A stretch of DNA of 64,000 bases from DAISJI01 sp964559835 (GCA_964559835.1 CAZLJE010000014.1:72375-136374), one strand, 5' to 3'; counted from the first letter of the stretch, positions 7,300 through 16,155 are shown. Made by a program: numbers and translations. Notes: generated by a model not told the origin, from the letters alone.

Positions 7300-8175
7300 C
7301 TACTGTTTCGGATTCTTCGGCGGCGGGGCGGGCTGCTGGCCCTGTTGCTGCGCCTGCTGCTGCTGGCCGTCCTGGCCGGGCTTGATGTCCTGTCCCTCGT
7401 AGGTGATCTTCACGTTGGCGCCGAAACGTTTGTAGTTGGTGTATTTCACCACCTGCTTCACGTGCACGTCCTCGTTGCGGAAGTGCAGCGTGTCGTTGAC
7501 CAGCGTGTAGGTCGGGAACCAGTACTTGCCGTCGATCTGCTCGCGCCACGTGGTGAACGCGGGAAAGAGGTTCTCCTGCCCGCCCTTCTTGCCGGTGCCA
7601 AGGTCGGGCACGTTCTTGCCATGCGTCTTGACGATCTGGAAGTCGTGGTCGTCGACCCAGATGCGGCCCTGGAAGTAACGGCGGTCTTTGTCGATGTGCT
7701 TGGGCGCGATGTCGAACACGTAGGTGTTCAGTTCGTCTTCCTTCTGCTGGCCGACATAGAGGATGTCGTAATCGCCGATCTCGTCGGAGGTGAGCACGAA
7801 GGGCATCCGCTTCTCAATGTCGGCAAAATCTTCGCGCGTCATCATGATGCGCTGAAGCGAGTTCTGCGGAGCGAACTTGACCTGCTCGATGCGGCGCCCT
7901 TTGTCGTCGAAGGTGACGTCGACAACCTGCCGGTACTCGCCATCCACGGTGTCGCCATCGAGCGTGTCCACGCGGACGTCCTGCGTGTACGTGTACTGCT
8001 CGCGCGCCTGCTTGAATTCCTTTTCCTTCGAGGCAAACTTCTGGATGATCTGGTCGACCGTCAAGGGAGGCTGCGGGTCTACTTTGCGGAGCTCGCCTTC
8101 CTGGGCGCGGCCAAACACGGGGAGCATGAGGGCGAGAGCGGCAAGGACGAAGAGCTTGGAAAATCGGCGATTCAT
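7300..8175 (-). CDS. Secreted LolA/LolB-like (outer-membrane lipoprotein-sorting fold) protein
   Basis: A 291-aa protein with a signal peptide (RRFSKLFVLAALALMLPVFGRA). The mature part resembles outer-membrane lipoprotein-sorting-like proteins: TVDQIIQKFASKEKEF, a long beta-rich core, GRIWVDDHDFQIVKTHGK and YWFPTYTLV. The C-terminal 30 residues are a low-complexity Gln/Pro tail. Such proteins are abundant in acidobacteria, and a specific role is not known to me. It is convergent with the APH-like gene and divergent from the S9 peptidase; stutter palindromes flank it on both sides, and a small hairpin at 7247-7272 sits 28 bases after the stop. Confidence 0.7.
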   Translation of the reverse strand: MNRRFSKLFVLAALALMLPVFGRAQEGELRKVDPQPPLTVDQIIQKFASKEKEFKQAREQYTYTQDVRVDTLDGDTVDGEYRQVVDVTFDDKGRRIEQVKFAPQNSLQRIMMTREDFADIEKRMPFVLTSDEIGDYDILYVGQQKEDELNTYVFDIAPKHIDKDRRYFQGRIWVDDHDFQIVKTHGKNVPDLGTGKKGGQENLFPAFTTWREQIDGKYWFPTYTLVNDTLHFRNEDVHVKQVVKYTNYKRFGANVKITYEGQDIKPGQDGQQQQAQQQGQQPAPPPKNPKQ

Positions 8176-8297
8176 AGCAAGTCCTGTTCTGACTTAGATG
8201 CCTCGGGAATCTGACCGGACGCGGCAATCCAGTTGAATTAACACCAGTTTACACGCGTTGTTGCGGGGAGCGCACTCGGCCCGGTGTCGGCGACGGG

Positions 8298-8394
8298 CGA
8301 GTAATAAGTGGCGAGTAATAAGTAATGAGTAATAAGTCGCAAGCGAGCTGCGGCAGTCGCGAGCCGTATTACTTGTTACTCATTACTTATTACT
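8298..8394. repeat. GTAATAAGTAATGA stutter palindrome before the S9 peptidase
   Basis: Left arm 8298-8337, right arm 8367-8394, loop of GC-rich sequence. It lies in the leader region of the peptidase gene. Confidence 0.78.
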
Positions 8395-8429
8395 GCCTGT
8401 TAGACTTTCCCGTTTATTTGGAGGCGCCT

Positions 8430-10652
8430 GTGCGTCGCATACTGCTCGCAGTCTTAGTTCTCGTAACTCTCGCCTCGGCCCAGAAGCGGCCGTTCACCTT
8501 CGAAGACATGATGGCGCTGAAGCGCGTCGGGGACCCGGTGATCTCGCCCGACGGGAAATGGGTGGCGTTTTCGGCCGTCGAGGTCAACCTGGCCGAGAAC
8601 ACGCGCAAGTCGCACTTGTGGGTTGTGCCGCTGGCAGGAGGCGAGTCGAAGAAGATCACGGACGACAAGGCGGGAGAGAGCCGTCCGCGGTTCACGCCCG
8701 ATGGAAAGCAACTGTCGTTCCTGTCGGCGAAGGATGGCAGCACGCAGGTGTGGGTGCAGGATTTCGATTCGACGACGGGCGCGCTGATGGGAGAGGCGCA
8801 CAAGATCACCAGCATCTCGACCGAGGCGGACGGGCAAATGTGGTCGCCGGATGGCAAGTGGCTGCTGTTCACCTCGGGCGTGTATCCGGAGTGCGATCGT
8901 AGCACCGGCGTCTCGCCGGTCAAGCCGGATAACGCGGGCGTCTCACCTGCAACGGCGACATCTGAAAGCTCGGTGACCGGCGGGACGCCGATGCTCCGGT
9001 TCGACGCTTGCAACAAACAGAAGGACGAGGAACTGGCGAAAAGTAAGGTGAAGGCGCGCGAGTTCCGGCAACTGCTCTACCGGCACTGGAACGCCTACTT
9101 GGGCGACAAGCGCACGCACATCTTCATTCAGCCCGCGGACGGCTCCGCTCCGCCGCGGGATTTGACGCCGGGCGAGCACGACGCGCCTCCGTTCTCGCTC
9201 GGCGGCAGCGACATGTACGCCTTCTCGCCGGATTCGAAAGAGGTCGCGTTCACGAGCAACATCGACGAGGTGGCGGCGACGAGCACGAACAGCGACATCT
9301 TTCTGGTCCCCGTCACAGGCGGCACGCCGAAGAAGATTTCGGTCTCGCAGGGCAGCGACTCGACGCCGCGCTACTCGCCCGACGGCAAGTACATCGCGTG
9401 GCTGATGCAGGAAACGCCCGGCTACGAGAGCGATAGGTTTCAACTGGTGCTGTACGACAGACAGTCGGGACAGATTACTAACCTTACGCGTGACTTCGAT
9501 CGGTGGGTTGGCTCTTTCGTATGGAATCCCGACTCGAAGTACCTGTGGTTTTCGGCTGAAGACAAGGGCGAAGCACCTGTGTACATGCAGAGTATCTCGC
9601 TCAACGCGAATCGCGCGCGAGCGGAGGTTTTCCGCGGGCACAACGATGATCTCGCGGTCATGCCAAACGGGGCAGCGTTGGTCTTTACGAGAGTGTCCGC
9701 ACAAGCACCTGCGGAAATCTATACCTTCAATCTCAGCGAACATGACATGGCAGTCGAAGCGAATCCGGTGAAGACGATTCTGTCCGGATCGTCAGAAAAA
9801 CCTCCCGCAGACGATCGAGTTCGTCAACTCACCCATCTCAACGAGCCCGTCCTTTCCGCCATCTCGATGTCCCCACTCGAGTCCTGCTGGTTCACCGGCG
9901 CGGCGAAGGCGAAAGTCCAGGGCTTCATCGTCAAGCCGCCCAACTTCGACGCCAACCAGAAATATCCGGTGAAGTTCCTCATCCACGGCGGGCCGGAGGG
10001 CGCGTGGGGCGACTCGTGGTCGTACCGTTGGAACCCCGAGTTGTTCGCCGCGAATGGCTACGTCGTCGTGATGATCAATCCGACGGGCTCGACCGGATAC
10101 GGACAGGCGTTCACGAAGGCGATCCAGGGCGATTGGGGCGGGCGTCCGTACGAAGACCTGATGAAGGGCCTGGATTACGCGCTCGCGCACTACCCGTACA
10201 TGGACGGCAACCGCGTCTGCGCGCTCGGCGCCAGCTACGGCGGCTACATGGCGAACTGGCTGCTTGGGCACACCACGCGCTTCAAGTGCATCGTTTCGCA
10301 CGACGGCATGTACAACACCATCAGCGCCTACGGCACCACCGAGGAGCTTTGGTTTCCCGAGTGGGAGTTCAAGGGAACGCCGTGGACGAACCGCAAGATC
10401 TACGAGAAGTGGTCGCCGTCGAATTTCGTCGAGAAGTTCAAGACGCCGACGCTCGTCGTGCACGGGCAATTGGATTTCCGGCTCGACGTGAGCGAGGGAT
10501 TCCAGTTGTTCACCGCGTTGCAGAAGATGAAAGTCCCGTCGAAGATGCTCTATTTCCCCGACGAGGGGCATTGGGTATTGAAGCCGCAGAATTCGCAGCT
10601 CTGGTACAAGACGGTGAACGCATGGGTGGACCAGTGGGTGAATAAGCCGTAG
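8430..10652 (+). CDS. S9 family serine peptidase (prolyl oligopeptidase / acylaminoacyl-peptidase type)
   Basis: A 740-aa exported peptidase: signal peptide RRILLAVLVLVTLASA, then a beta-propeller with WD40-like PD40 repeats (SPDGKWVAFS, SPDGKWLLFTSG, SPDSKEVAFTSN, SPDGKYIAW), then an alpha/beta hydrolase domain. The catalytic triad is visible: Ser602 in GASYGGYM, Asp682 in HGQLDFRLD and His714 in DEGHWV. The GTG start at 8430 is fixed by GGAGG 5 bases upstream and by the signal peptide; the open frame upstream is repeat DNA. An insert (about residues 157-190, bases 8898-8999) is made of REP-like palindromes and encodes CDRSTGVSPV and TGGTPMLRF on its edges. It lies in the propeller, in a loop to judge from the flanking repeats. 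Confidence 0.93.
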   Translation: MRRILLAVLVLVTLASAQKRPFTFEDMMALKRVGDPVISPDGKWVAFSAVEVNLAENTRKSHLWVVPLAGGESKKITDDKAGESRPRFTPDGKQLSFLSAKDGSTQVWVQDFDSTTGALMGEAHKITSISTEADGQMWSPDGKWLLFTSGVYPECDRSTGVSPVKPDNAGVSPATATSESSVTGGTPMLRFDACNKQKDEELAKSKVKAREFRQLLYRHWNAYLGDKRTHIFIQPADGSAPPRDLTPGEHDAPPFSLGGSDMYAFSPDSKEVAFTSNIDEVAATSTNSDIFLVPVTGGTPKKISVSQGSDSTPRYSPDGKYIAWLMQETPGYESDRFQLVLYDRQSGQITNLTRDFDRWVGSFVWNPDSKYLWFSAEDKGEAPVYMQSISLNANRARAEVFRGHNDDLAVMPNGAALVFTRVSAQAPAEIYTFNLSEHDMAVEANPVKTILSGSSEKPPADDRVRQLTHLNEPVLSAISMSPLESCWFTGAAKAKVQGFIVKPPNFDANQKYPVKFLIHGGPEGAWGDSWSYRWNPELFAANGYVVVMINPTGSTGYGQAFTKAIQGDWGGRPYEDLMKGLDYALAHYPYMDGNRVCALGASYGGYMANWLLGHTTRFKCIVSHDGMYNTISAYGTTEELWFPEWEFKGTPWTNRKIYEKWSPSNFVEKFKTPTLVVHGQLDFRLDVSEGFQLFTALQKMKVPSKMLYFPDEGHWVLKPQNSQLWYKTVNAWVDQWVNKP
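8898..8999. repeat. REP-like insertion inside the S9 peptidase gene
   Basis: CGTAGCACCGGCGTCTCGCC begins a GTAG-foot palindrome (ACCGGCG/CGCCGGT); CGGCGGGACGCCG near 8979-8991 is a second palindrome. In frame and without stop. Bases 8928-8947 (complement) nearly match 31654-31673. Confidence 0.7.
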
Positions 10653-10682
10653 GGCGTAGCTGGTAGGGCGGTAAACAAACCA

Positions 10683-10785
10683 TTGCCGATTGTCGATTGA
10701 CGATTGCCGATTAAAAAAACGTTCACACGAAGGTCACGAAGGTTACACGAAGGGACGAAATCCGCAATCATCAATCGGCAATCGG
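10683..10785. repeat. CGATTGCCGATT stutter palindrome with embedded CACACGAAGG units
   Basis: Outer arms TTGCCGATTGTCGATTGACG (10683-10702) and CCGCAATCATCAATCGGCAA (10762-10781). The interior (10721-10754) repeats TTCACACGAAGG-like units, shared with 30181-30218. It separates convergent genes. Confidence 0.75.
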
Positions 10786-10798
10786 AAATGGTTTTGCA

Positions 10799-13756
10799 TT
10801 AATTATCTCTCGCGGTTCTCGTCGCTCGCTCCAGCAACGTCGCGGGGCTGCCGGTTTCCCAGGTGTGGAGCGTGAAGGTCGCCTCGGAAGCACCGCTGGT
10901 GGCGCGGATCTCCACGGTCAGGCCGGAACCGGTCACGCGCGGCGTGTAGGTAGCGAGTCCCCAGCCGTTGGTATTTACGACGACGTCTTCGGACGCGATG
11001 ACGACAGTGCTTCCGTAGTGCCCGGTGACGGAGTCGCCCGAGCCGGTACGGTCTGACTGCGCCGGTTTGTAGGCGATCATGCTGAACTTCACCGGCACGC
11101 CCGCGACGACGTTCGGTGGATCGGACAAATCCGCCGCGCGCACGCTCACGGGTAGGAACATCCTGGTCGGCACGACCCACTGCGCGTCGCCGGCGGTCTT
11201 GATCAGGTGCGTGCCGCCAGTGGTCGCGACGGCGTAGATGTAGAAGATGTCGCACGCGGTCTGCGGCGATACACCGACGCACGCGCTCACGCGGATTTCC
11301 GATGACATGTTCGCGACCGTCAGCGTCGACGATGCCTCACCGTTCGCATCGGTCAGGACGCTCGCCGAGGAAAGCGTGCCGCTGCCGAGCATGACCTCGA
11401 ACTCGACCAGCCTTGCGGCGAGTGGCGCCCCGTTTCCGACGATGCGCGCCAGCAGCGGCACCGACGCGGAGGTATTCTTCGCGATGTAAAGCTTGGGCGG
11501 CACTCCCGTCACTGCCAGTGTCGAACTGATCCCGTTGACGGTGGCGAATACGCTCACGCCGCTACTCAAGCTGGCCGACAACGTGACCGCGCCTGCTGCC
11601 TTCACGGACATCCATATCGACGCTTCGCCTGCGCCGTCGGTGGCAAGCGTGCAGTCCTGCGTGTTGCAGGGCGCGAGCGTTACGTTCGGGCTCGGCGAAA
11701 CGAATCGAACCGACGCTCCGCTCACTGGCGTCAAGCCGTCGCTGGCGAGGACGCGCACGCGGAACGGGTCCGGCGCCTGTGCTCCGACCGGCACCGGCGG
11801 ATTCGCGCCATTGAGTAGTTGCAGCGTGTTGTCGATCGCGCCGCCATAGCGCACGGCGTTGGCGATCGACGCCGTCGCGCCGGTCGCGGGGTCCTCGATG
11901 TTGAGCGCGTACGTGCCGTCGGCAAGGGAAGGCGCGCTGACCATCAAGCGCTCGGGTGAGAACGACATCACGGGGGCAACGGTCGTGCCCACGGTGACCT
12001 TGAGACCGGCAGTAAATCCGAGGCCGTCGATGGTGATCACGGTCCCGCCTTCGGGCGCGGCCTGCGCCGGCGACACGGTGTCGGCGTAGAGCACTCGCGC
12101 ACGATACAGGAAGTCGGGACGACCGTCGCCGCGAGCGTCGGTGATCGCCAGCTTGTATGTGCCGGACGAGAGTGACGTCTGCAACCGCGTGATGCCCGTC
12201 TTTCCGGAGTTGAAGTAGGTCTGTGCCAGGACGGGCGCGGCGGTTGCATCGTCGGTGGCACTCCATATCCCTATCACTGGCAGCGCCTTGGAAGCCGTGG
12301 GTGCAGCGTTGCTGATTGCGGTCACCTCCACGTTGAAGCTGCGGCCGCTGCGCACGGTGAGGGCGTGCCAATCCACGTCGCCCAACCCGTTGAGCGCGGC
12401 CGACCAGGACCCGGCGCCCGGGATGGGCGAGGGTGCGTCGAAACTGTGCGGCTCGTACATGTCTGCGCCGTCAAGGGATCGGCCGGCGAGGACGATGTCC
12501 TGGGTGAAATCACTACCGGCAGAAACGGTCACGATGATCGGCGTCGCTGTACCGGGCGGTGTCACTTGCGCGCTCTTGTACGGACCGACCGACAGCGTGC
12601 CGGTGTAGTTCGGGTTAATAGGTTCGATCGTGATCTGGTATTTCGCCGACGTATAGCCGGTTGGGATTTCGAGACCCGCCGAGTCGAAGTAGCCGCGTAG
12701 CGAAGCATCGTCGGAGCCCCAGCGGTCGTAACGCTGTCCAGTGGAGTCCGTATAACCGGTGACAATGTTCCCGGCATTGCCGCGATAAAGGAAGCCAGAA
12801 ACCGAAGTCGCGACCGTTTTGGTTGAAACCGCATTCGTGGTGGGATCGATGAGCCGCGCCACCACGTTCGCTCCCTGGAGGGGCACGCCGGCGAACGAAA
12901 CCGTGCCGTGAATGCGCGCGGTCGTAGCGGCGAAGATCTTCTTGCCGGTGAAGCTGCCGACATTATCGGCGGTCACCGGATACAGGGCGGAAACGGCCAT
13001 ACGGTCGTCCATGCGTAGCTGGTCTGCATTGGCATAGCAACCGTATGAGGCCGAGCACAGGCTGCCGACCGGGTGCATCAGCGGGTAGCCGGCGACCTCG
13101 TCGGCAGACGGACCCGCCGGCTTGTTGGTTTCGACAGAGTCGTTCGCCTGAGACCAATCGAGCCCAAGCGCGCGACCGATAATCCTGGTGAGCCGGTAAT
13201 GGAGAATCGGTATGTCACTCGAGAGCTTCACGCACGCGCCATTGAGCACGATCAGCGCATGGGCGATGTGGCCATCGGCAGTGAACTTGTCAGCGCCGCC
13301 GTACACCATGTTTGCGGAGCAGAGTTGGGAAGCGCCGGCACCGAGGAGCGCGTCCGTCACTTTGCCATCTGCGTCGTACACGAATGCCATCGCTTTGGCG
13401 GAATCGGGCTGGATGTCGGCAGGCATGGTCAGAACCGCACCTGCAACCGTGACGTTCGCGCCGCTGACATCTTCATCCAGCGAACCACCGTGTGTGGCCG
13501 TGAGGGCCGCGGTCGCGACACCGGTCCAGCGCGAGAAGGCATCGGCAACGAGTGCATTGGCGCCGCTCTGGGTCTCGAGTGGCGAGAGGTTCCCCTGGTC
13601 GGTGTAATAGACGATCTCGGTCCCCGCCCAGCGTAGCGGCGTACCGGCGAGTCCGGGATTGAAACCCGTTTTGCCCGCAACGTAAGCTGGACCGCTAGCG
13701 TGCGCCGCAACACCCACCAGTAATGCCGCCAGCAGGACGTTCGCGCGCGTACTCAT
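10799..13756 (-). CDS. Secreted matrixin-like pseudo-metalloprotease with IPT/TIG and Ig-like domains
   Basis: A 985-aa exported protein. Residues 1-21 look like a signal peptide. Residues about 40-260 follow the matrixin pattern (RWAGTEIVYYTD, ADAFSRWTGVA, a Met-turn-like YPLMHP and RMDDRMAVSALYP), but the zinc motif expected as HExxHxxGxxH is RIIGRALGLDW at 191-201, so all three histidines and the glutamate are gone. Next come beta-rich regions, an IPT/TIG domain (about 565-640, GGTVITIDGLGFTAGLKVTVG) and bacterial Ig-like segments to the end. A scaffold or adhesin role is an inference. The start overlaps the previous gene by ATGA, with GGAG 6 bases upstream, so the two are translationally coupled. 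Confidence 0.8.
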   Translation of the reverse strand: MSTRANVLLAALLVGVAAHASGPAYVAGKTGFNPGLAGTPLRWAGTEIVYYTDQGNLSPLETQSGANALVADAFSRWTGVATAALTATHGGSLDEDVSGANVTVAGAVLTMPADIQPDSAKAMAFVYDADGKVTDALLGAGASQLCSANMVYGGADKFTADGHIAHALIVLNGACVKLSSDIPILHYRLTRIIGRALGLDWSQANDSVETNKPAGPSADEVAGYPLMHPVGSLCSASYGCYANADQLRMDDRMAVSALYPVTADNVGSFTGKKIFAATTARIHGTVSFAGVPLQGANVVARLIDPTTNAVSTKTVATSVSGFLYRGNAGNIVTGYTDSTGQRYDRWGSDDASLRGYFDSAGLEIPTGYTSAKYQITIEPINPNYTGTLSVGPYKSAQVTPPGTATPIIVTVSAGSDFTQDIVLAGRSLDGADMYEPHSFDAPSPIPGAGSWSAALNGLGDVDWHALTVRSGRSFNVEVTAISNAAPTASKALPVIGIWSATDDATAAPVLAQTYFNSGKTGITRLQTSLSSGTYKLAITDARGDGRPDFLYRARVLYADTVSPAQAAPEGGTVITIDGLGFTAGLKVTVGTTVAPVMSFSPERLMVSAPSLADGTYALNIEDPATGATASIANAVRYGGAIDNTLQLLNGANPPVPVGAQAPDPFRVRVLASDGLTPVSGASVRFVSPSPNVTLAPCNTQDCTLATDGAGEASIWMSVKAAGAVTLSASLSSGVSVFATVNGISSTLAVTGVPPKLYIAKNTSASVPLLARIVGNGAPLAARLVEFEVMLGSGTLSSASVLTDANGEASSTLTVANMSSEIRVSACVGVSPQTACDIFYIYAVATTGGTHLIKTAGDAQWVVPTRMFLPVSVRAADLSDPPNVVAGVPVKFSMIAYKPAQSDRTGSGDSVTGHYGSTVVIASEDVVVNTNGWGLATYTPRVTGSGLTVEIRATSGASEATFTLHTWETGSPATLLERATRTARDN

Positions 13757-14232
13757 TGCGCTCTCCTGCGTTGTGGGCGGCTGGGAGACTCACTGGTTGC
13801 CGACGTTGTGGTGGTTGCGGATTTCGTCAAAACTCGGAAGGCGTTTAAATCGTCCGCCGAAATGTCTTCGGGGTGCTGATGACCGGCACGGCCACTCACG
13901 GGCGACGTGAGCCCCAATCCGTCAGAAGGCGGATAGAGGAAGAGCACCAGCGATTCGCCGACGCGATACTCGTCGTCGGCGACATTCCACTGCCGGATGG
14001 TGAGGGACTCGCCGGTAGCCGCCCCGCGCACGCCGTCGTCGACGCGGAAGCTCACGCGCGCGACAGCGATGTCGCCGGGTGAATGAGAGTCTTCATGGAC
14101 AACCGCTAGTACCGTGCCGCGGAAAATGATGCCGGCGTGGGAAGCGATCTCGGCGAAGTCCTGTTTCTGCTGTGCTGCGCAACAGCCAGAACACAGGACG
14201 ACTGCGCTCACGACGAACAGCCATCGGCGCAT
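13753..14232 (-). CDS. Small secreted beta-rich protein upstream of the matrixin-like gene
   Basis: A 159-aa exported protein with signal peptide RRWLFVVSAVVLCSG and a cysteine pair at the cleavage region (GCC), so it may be a lipoprotein. The core reads ASHAGIIFRGTVLAV, then VARVSFRVDDGVRGA and GESLVLFLYPPSDGLGL, like the small protein encoded at 43079-43609, which also precedes a matrixin gene. I do not recognise a named family. Start: ATG 14232 with GGAGG 4 bases upstream. The stop overlaps the next start as ATGA. Confidence 0.7.
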   Translation of the reverse strand: MRRWLFVVSAVVLCSGCCAAQQKQDFAEIASHAGIIFRGTVLAVVHEDSHSPGDIAVARVSFRVDDGVRGAATGESLTIRQWNVADDEYRVGESLVLFLYPPSDGLGLTSPVSGRAGHQHPEDISADDLNAFRVLTKSATTTTSATSESPSRPQRRRAQ

Positions 14233-14398
14233 AGTTCCTCCGGTGGTAGCGCCGGGAACCGGCCGCCACTGCCCGCTCGATCCAGGCGCTACGTACATAT
14301 ACGGACTTGTGAAACCCGGAATTGTAGGCAGGAGTAACGCGCGTGCGCAGTGATAACCGAATCGTTAGCGCGATTTTATTGGTGCGAAGCTTCCCGTT

Positions 14399-15313
14399 TC
14401 AGGAAGCGATTGCCTTGGCGGCGATCAGTTCGGCGCGTCCGGATGCGGAAAGGTGCGCACCCGCCAACAACAGCAGTCCGGAAAGAAACGCCCAGAACAT
14501 CAGCGTTACCGAGATCGAGAACGGCCCGTATACATCCTGGAAATTCAGCGATGGCAGGGCCAGAATGTACATATTCTTGCCCGCTTCCCACACGAGCCCG
14601 GTCAGAACGGCCGCGGGGATCACCGACCGGACGGGAACTTTCCCGTTCGGCAGCAGCCAGAAAATGAGAAAAAAGATGGTGATCGAGGCTGCCATGGCAA
14701 AGCCCTTCATGACCCCGAACGTCCAGGCGCGGACCACCGGATTGGCATAACCGCCAAGCATGCGCTCGAGCACGATCTGGTTCCCGGCGGTGAGCGCGAC
14801 CGAGCACAGCGCCAGCACTCCGCAGGCCGCGGCCAGTCCCAGGGACACCACCTGGTTCAGCAGGTAGCTGCGGTTCTTCTTGAATCCCCAGACCTGGTTG
14901 AGGGCCACTTCGAGCGGCAGGAATATGCCGGTCGAGGTGACCAGCAACATCACGATCGAGAAGATCTGCACGCGTCCGTGCGATGCCGCAAGCGCTTTCA
15001 TGTTGCGCACGATGAAGTCCTGCGCCACGGGCACGTTGTCGCGCAGCAACTGCACCACGATATCGAACATGACCTGCGAATGGAAGACGCGGCGCGTTAT
15101 GGTCAGCAGCAGCACCACAAAAGGGAAGAACGACAGGATCGCGTTCGCCGCCACCGAGAAGGCGAACGTGTGCACCTCGGTCTTCATCAAGTATGCCGCA
15201 GTGGGCGCGAGTTGGCGCGCCATCAGGACGGTGTTCTGCCACGTCGAGCGCGACTGGACCTCGGCGGGCGCTGGCGCGGGCGCAGCCACAATGCTGATGA
15301 AATCGGACGGCAT
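14399..15313 (-). CDS. YihY/BrkB family inner-membrane protein
   Basis: A 304-aa polytopic membrane protein of the YihY/virulence factor BrkB family. Recognisable are AANAILSFFPFVVLLL, the GIFLPLEVALNQVWGFKKNRSY-like middle (residues about 140-160) and GLVWEAGKNMYILALPSLN, followed by a C-terminal hydrophobic hairpin. About six transmembrane segments can be drawn. Members are mostly uncharacterised, and the old ribonuclease BN label is wrong for this family. It is transcribed alone on the minus strand; a stutter palindrome (15350-15418) lies between it and the cold-shock gene. Confidence 0.9.
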   Translation of the reverse strand: MPSDFISIVAAPAPAPAEVQSRSTWQNTVLMARQLAPTAAYLMKTEVHTFAFSVAANAILSFFPFVVLLLTITRRVFHSQVMFDIVVQLLRDNVPVAQDFIVRNMKALAASHGRVQIFSIVMLLVTSTGIFLPLEVALNQVWGFKKNRSYLLNQVVSLGLAAACGVLALCSVALTAGNQIVLERMLGGYANPVVRAWTFGVMKGFAMAASITIFFLIFWLLPNGKVPVRSVIPAAVLTGLVWEAGKNMYILALPSLNFQDVYGPFSISVTLMFWAFLSGLLLLAGAHLSASGRAELIAAKAIAS

Positions 15314-15349
15314 GGATCGTTGTGGAAATCGTAGCAGAGTTTCCGGGAT

Positions 15350-15418
15350 GATTTGTGATTGAGTGATTTGTGATTGTTGATTTGCAAATCACAAAATCAC
15401 AAATCACTCAATCATAAA
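15350..15418. repeat. GATTTGTGATT stutter palindrome upstream of the BrkB gene
   Basis: Left arm GATTTGTGATTGAGTGATTT, right arm CAAATCACAAAATCACAAAT. Same unit as 1467-1527. Confidence 0.75.
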
Positions 15419-15423
15419 TTCCA

Positions 15424-15452
15424 ATGAAAAACCCTCCAGTCCTCTGGAGGGT
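15424..15452 (-). terminator. Intrinsic terminator of the cold-shock gene
   Basis: 9-bp perfect stem ACCCTCCAG/CTGGAGGGT (15431-15439 and 15444-15452), loop TCCT; on the minus strand it is followed by TTTTTCATT. Confidence 0.85.
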
Positions 15453-15533
15453 CTTGAGATCCGGGTTGCGATCCCGGGGATTTTCGTTTGACTAGCCGTT
15501 CCCGCCCGCACCGCTACAGTGCGGATGGTCAGC

Positions 15534-15737
15534 TTATCCGCGGACGACGTTCGCCGCCTGGAAGCCCTTGGGTCCCTTGAGAAGGTCGAATTCGACTGTC
15601 TCGCCTTCGTTCAGGGTGCGATAACCGTTTTCTTGAATGGCGGAGAAATGGACGAACACGTCCTCCCCGGTCGACCGCTGGATGAAGCCATACCCCTTGG
15701 CTCCATTGAACCACTTCACTGTACCCTTCTCTCTCAC
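15534..15737 (-). CDS. csp: Cold-shock domain protein
   Basis: A 67-aa single cold-shock domain: GTVKWFNGAKGYGFI holds RNP1 (KGYGFI), and VFVHFSAI holds RNP2. It binds single-stranded RNA or DNA and melts mRNA structure. The GTG start at 15737 has GGAG 7 bases upstream; longer frames have no family support. A perfect terminator hairpin followed by a T run lies about 80 bases downstream (15424-15452). The upstream spacer carries a 13-bp perfect hairpin (15903-15949) and a plausible promoter about 300 bases before the start, giving the long structured leader typical of csp genes (see findings). Confidence 0.93.
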   Translation of the reverse strand: MREKGTVKWFNGAKGYGFIQRSTGEDVFVHFSAIQENGYRTLNEGETVEFDLLKGPKGFQAANVVRG

Positions 15738-16038
15738 AACAGCACTCCTTTCGCCTCTGCACAGGTAAGTAACTCGCTCGCGCCGCTGACCGCGCGCCCG
15801 CCTGTCCACGGAGTCGTGCCAAGTAACGTTCCGTCAGGCGCGCCTTCGCCGGCAGCGTCGAATGAGCAGGGTGGATGGGGCCGGCTGCCGCGCAAAGGAA
15901 AGGGGCTCCTGGTTGCGGCATTCGTAAGAAAGCGGCCAACCAGGAGCCCGGAATCTCTATGCGTTAAACCGACAGCGAGCACTACACATCCATCCGAAAT
16001 CGACGCCCGTGCGTGTTCTGCCGGACGTCGAGCAGGAC

Positions 16039-16068
16039 AATATATTCAGGAACTTACGATTCGCGCAA
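16039..16068 (-). promoter_or_regulatory. Candidate csp promoter
   Basis: -35 TTGCGC and -10 TATATT with an 18-bp spacer read on the minus strand, about 300 bases before the csp GTG. Confidence 0.4.
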
Positions 16069-16126
16069 CAAAATTCGCGGAGGTCGCGAATCTCATTTTG
16101 ATTTTTTGTTCCCGAACATCGGGTGG

Positions 16127-16155
16127 CCCACCCTAGCCGATTTTGCTAGGGTGGG
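16127..16155 (+). promoter_or_regulatory. Leader hairpin covering the OsmC Shine-Dalgarno
   Basis: CCCACCCTAGC/GCTAGGGTGGG, an 11-bp perfect stem with a 7-base loop; the 3' arm holds the only purine-rich sequence before the ATG. It belongs to a REP-like family with 31026-31064 and 49839-49868 (GTGSCCCAC-type arms). Confidence 0.6.

Noticed and set aside
10799..13756. Active zinc protease
   Set aside because: The matrixin blocks are present, but the zinc motif is RIIGRALGLDW, so a catalytic call is not supported.
15519..16136. 205-codon plus-strand frame over the csp region
   Set aside because: Antisense to the cold-shock gene and its leader; no recognisable domain.
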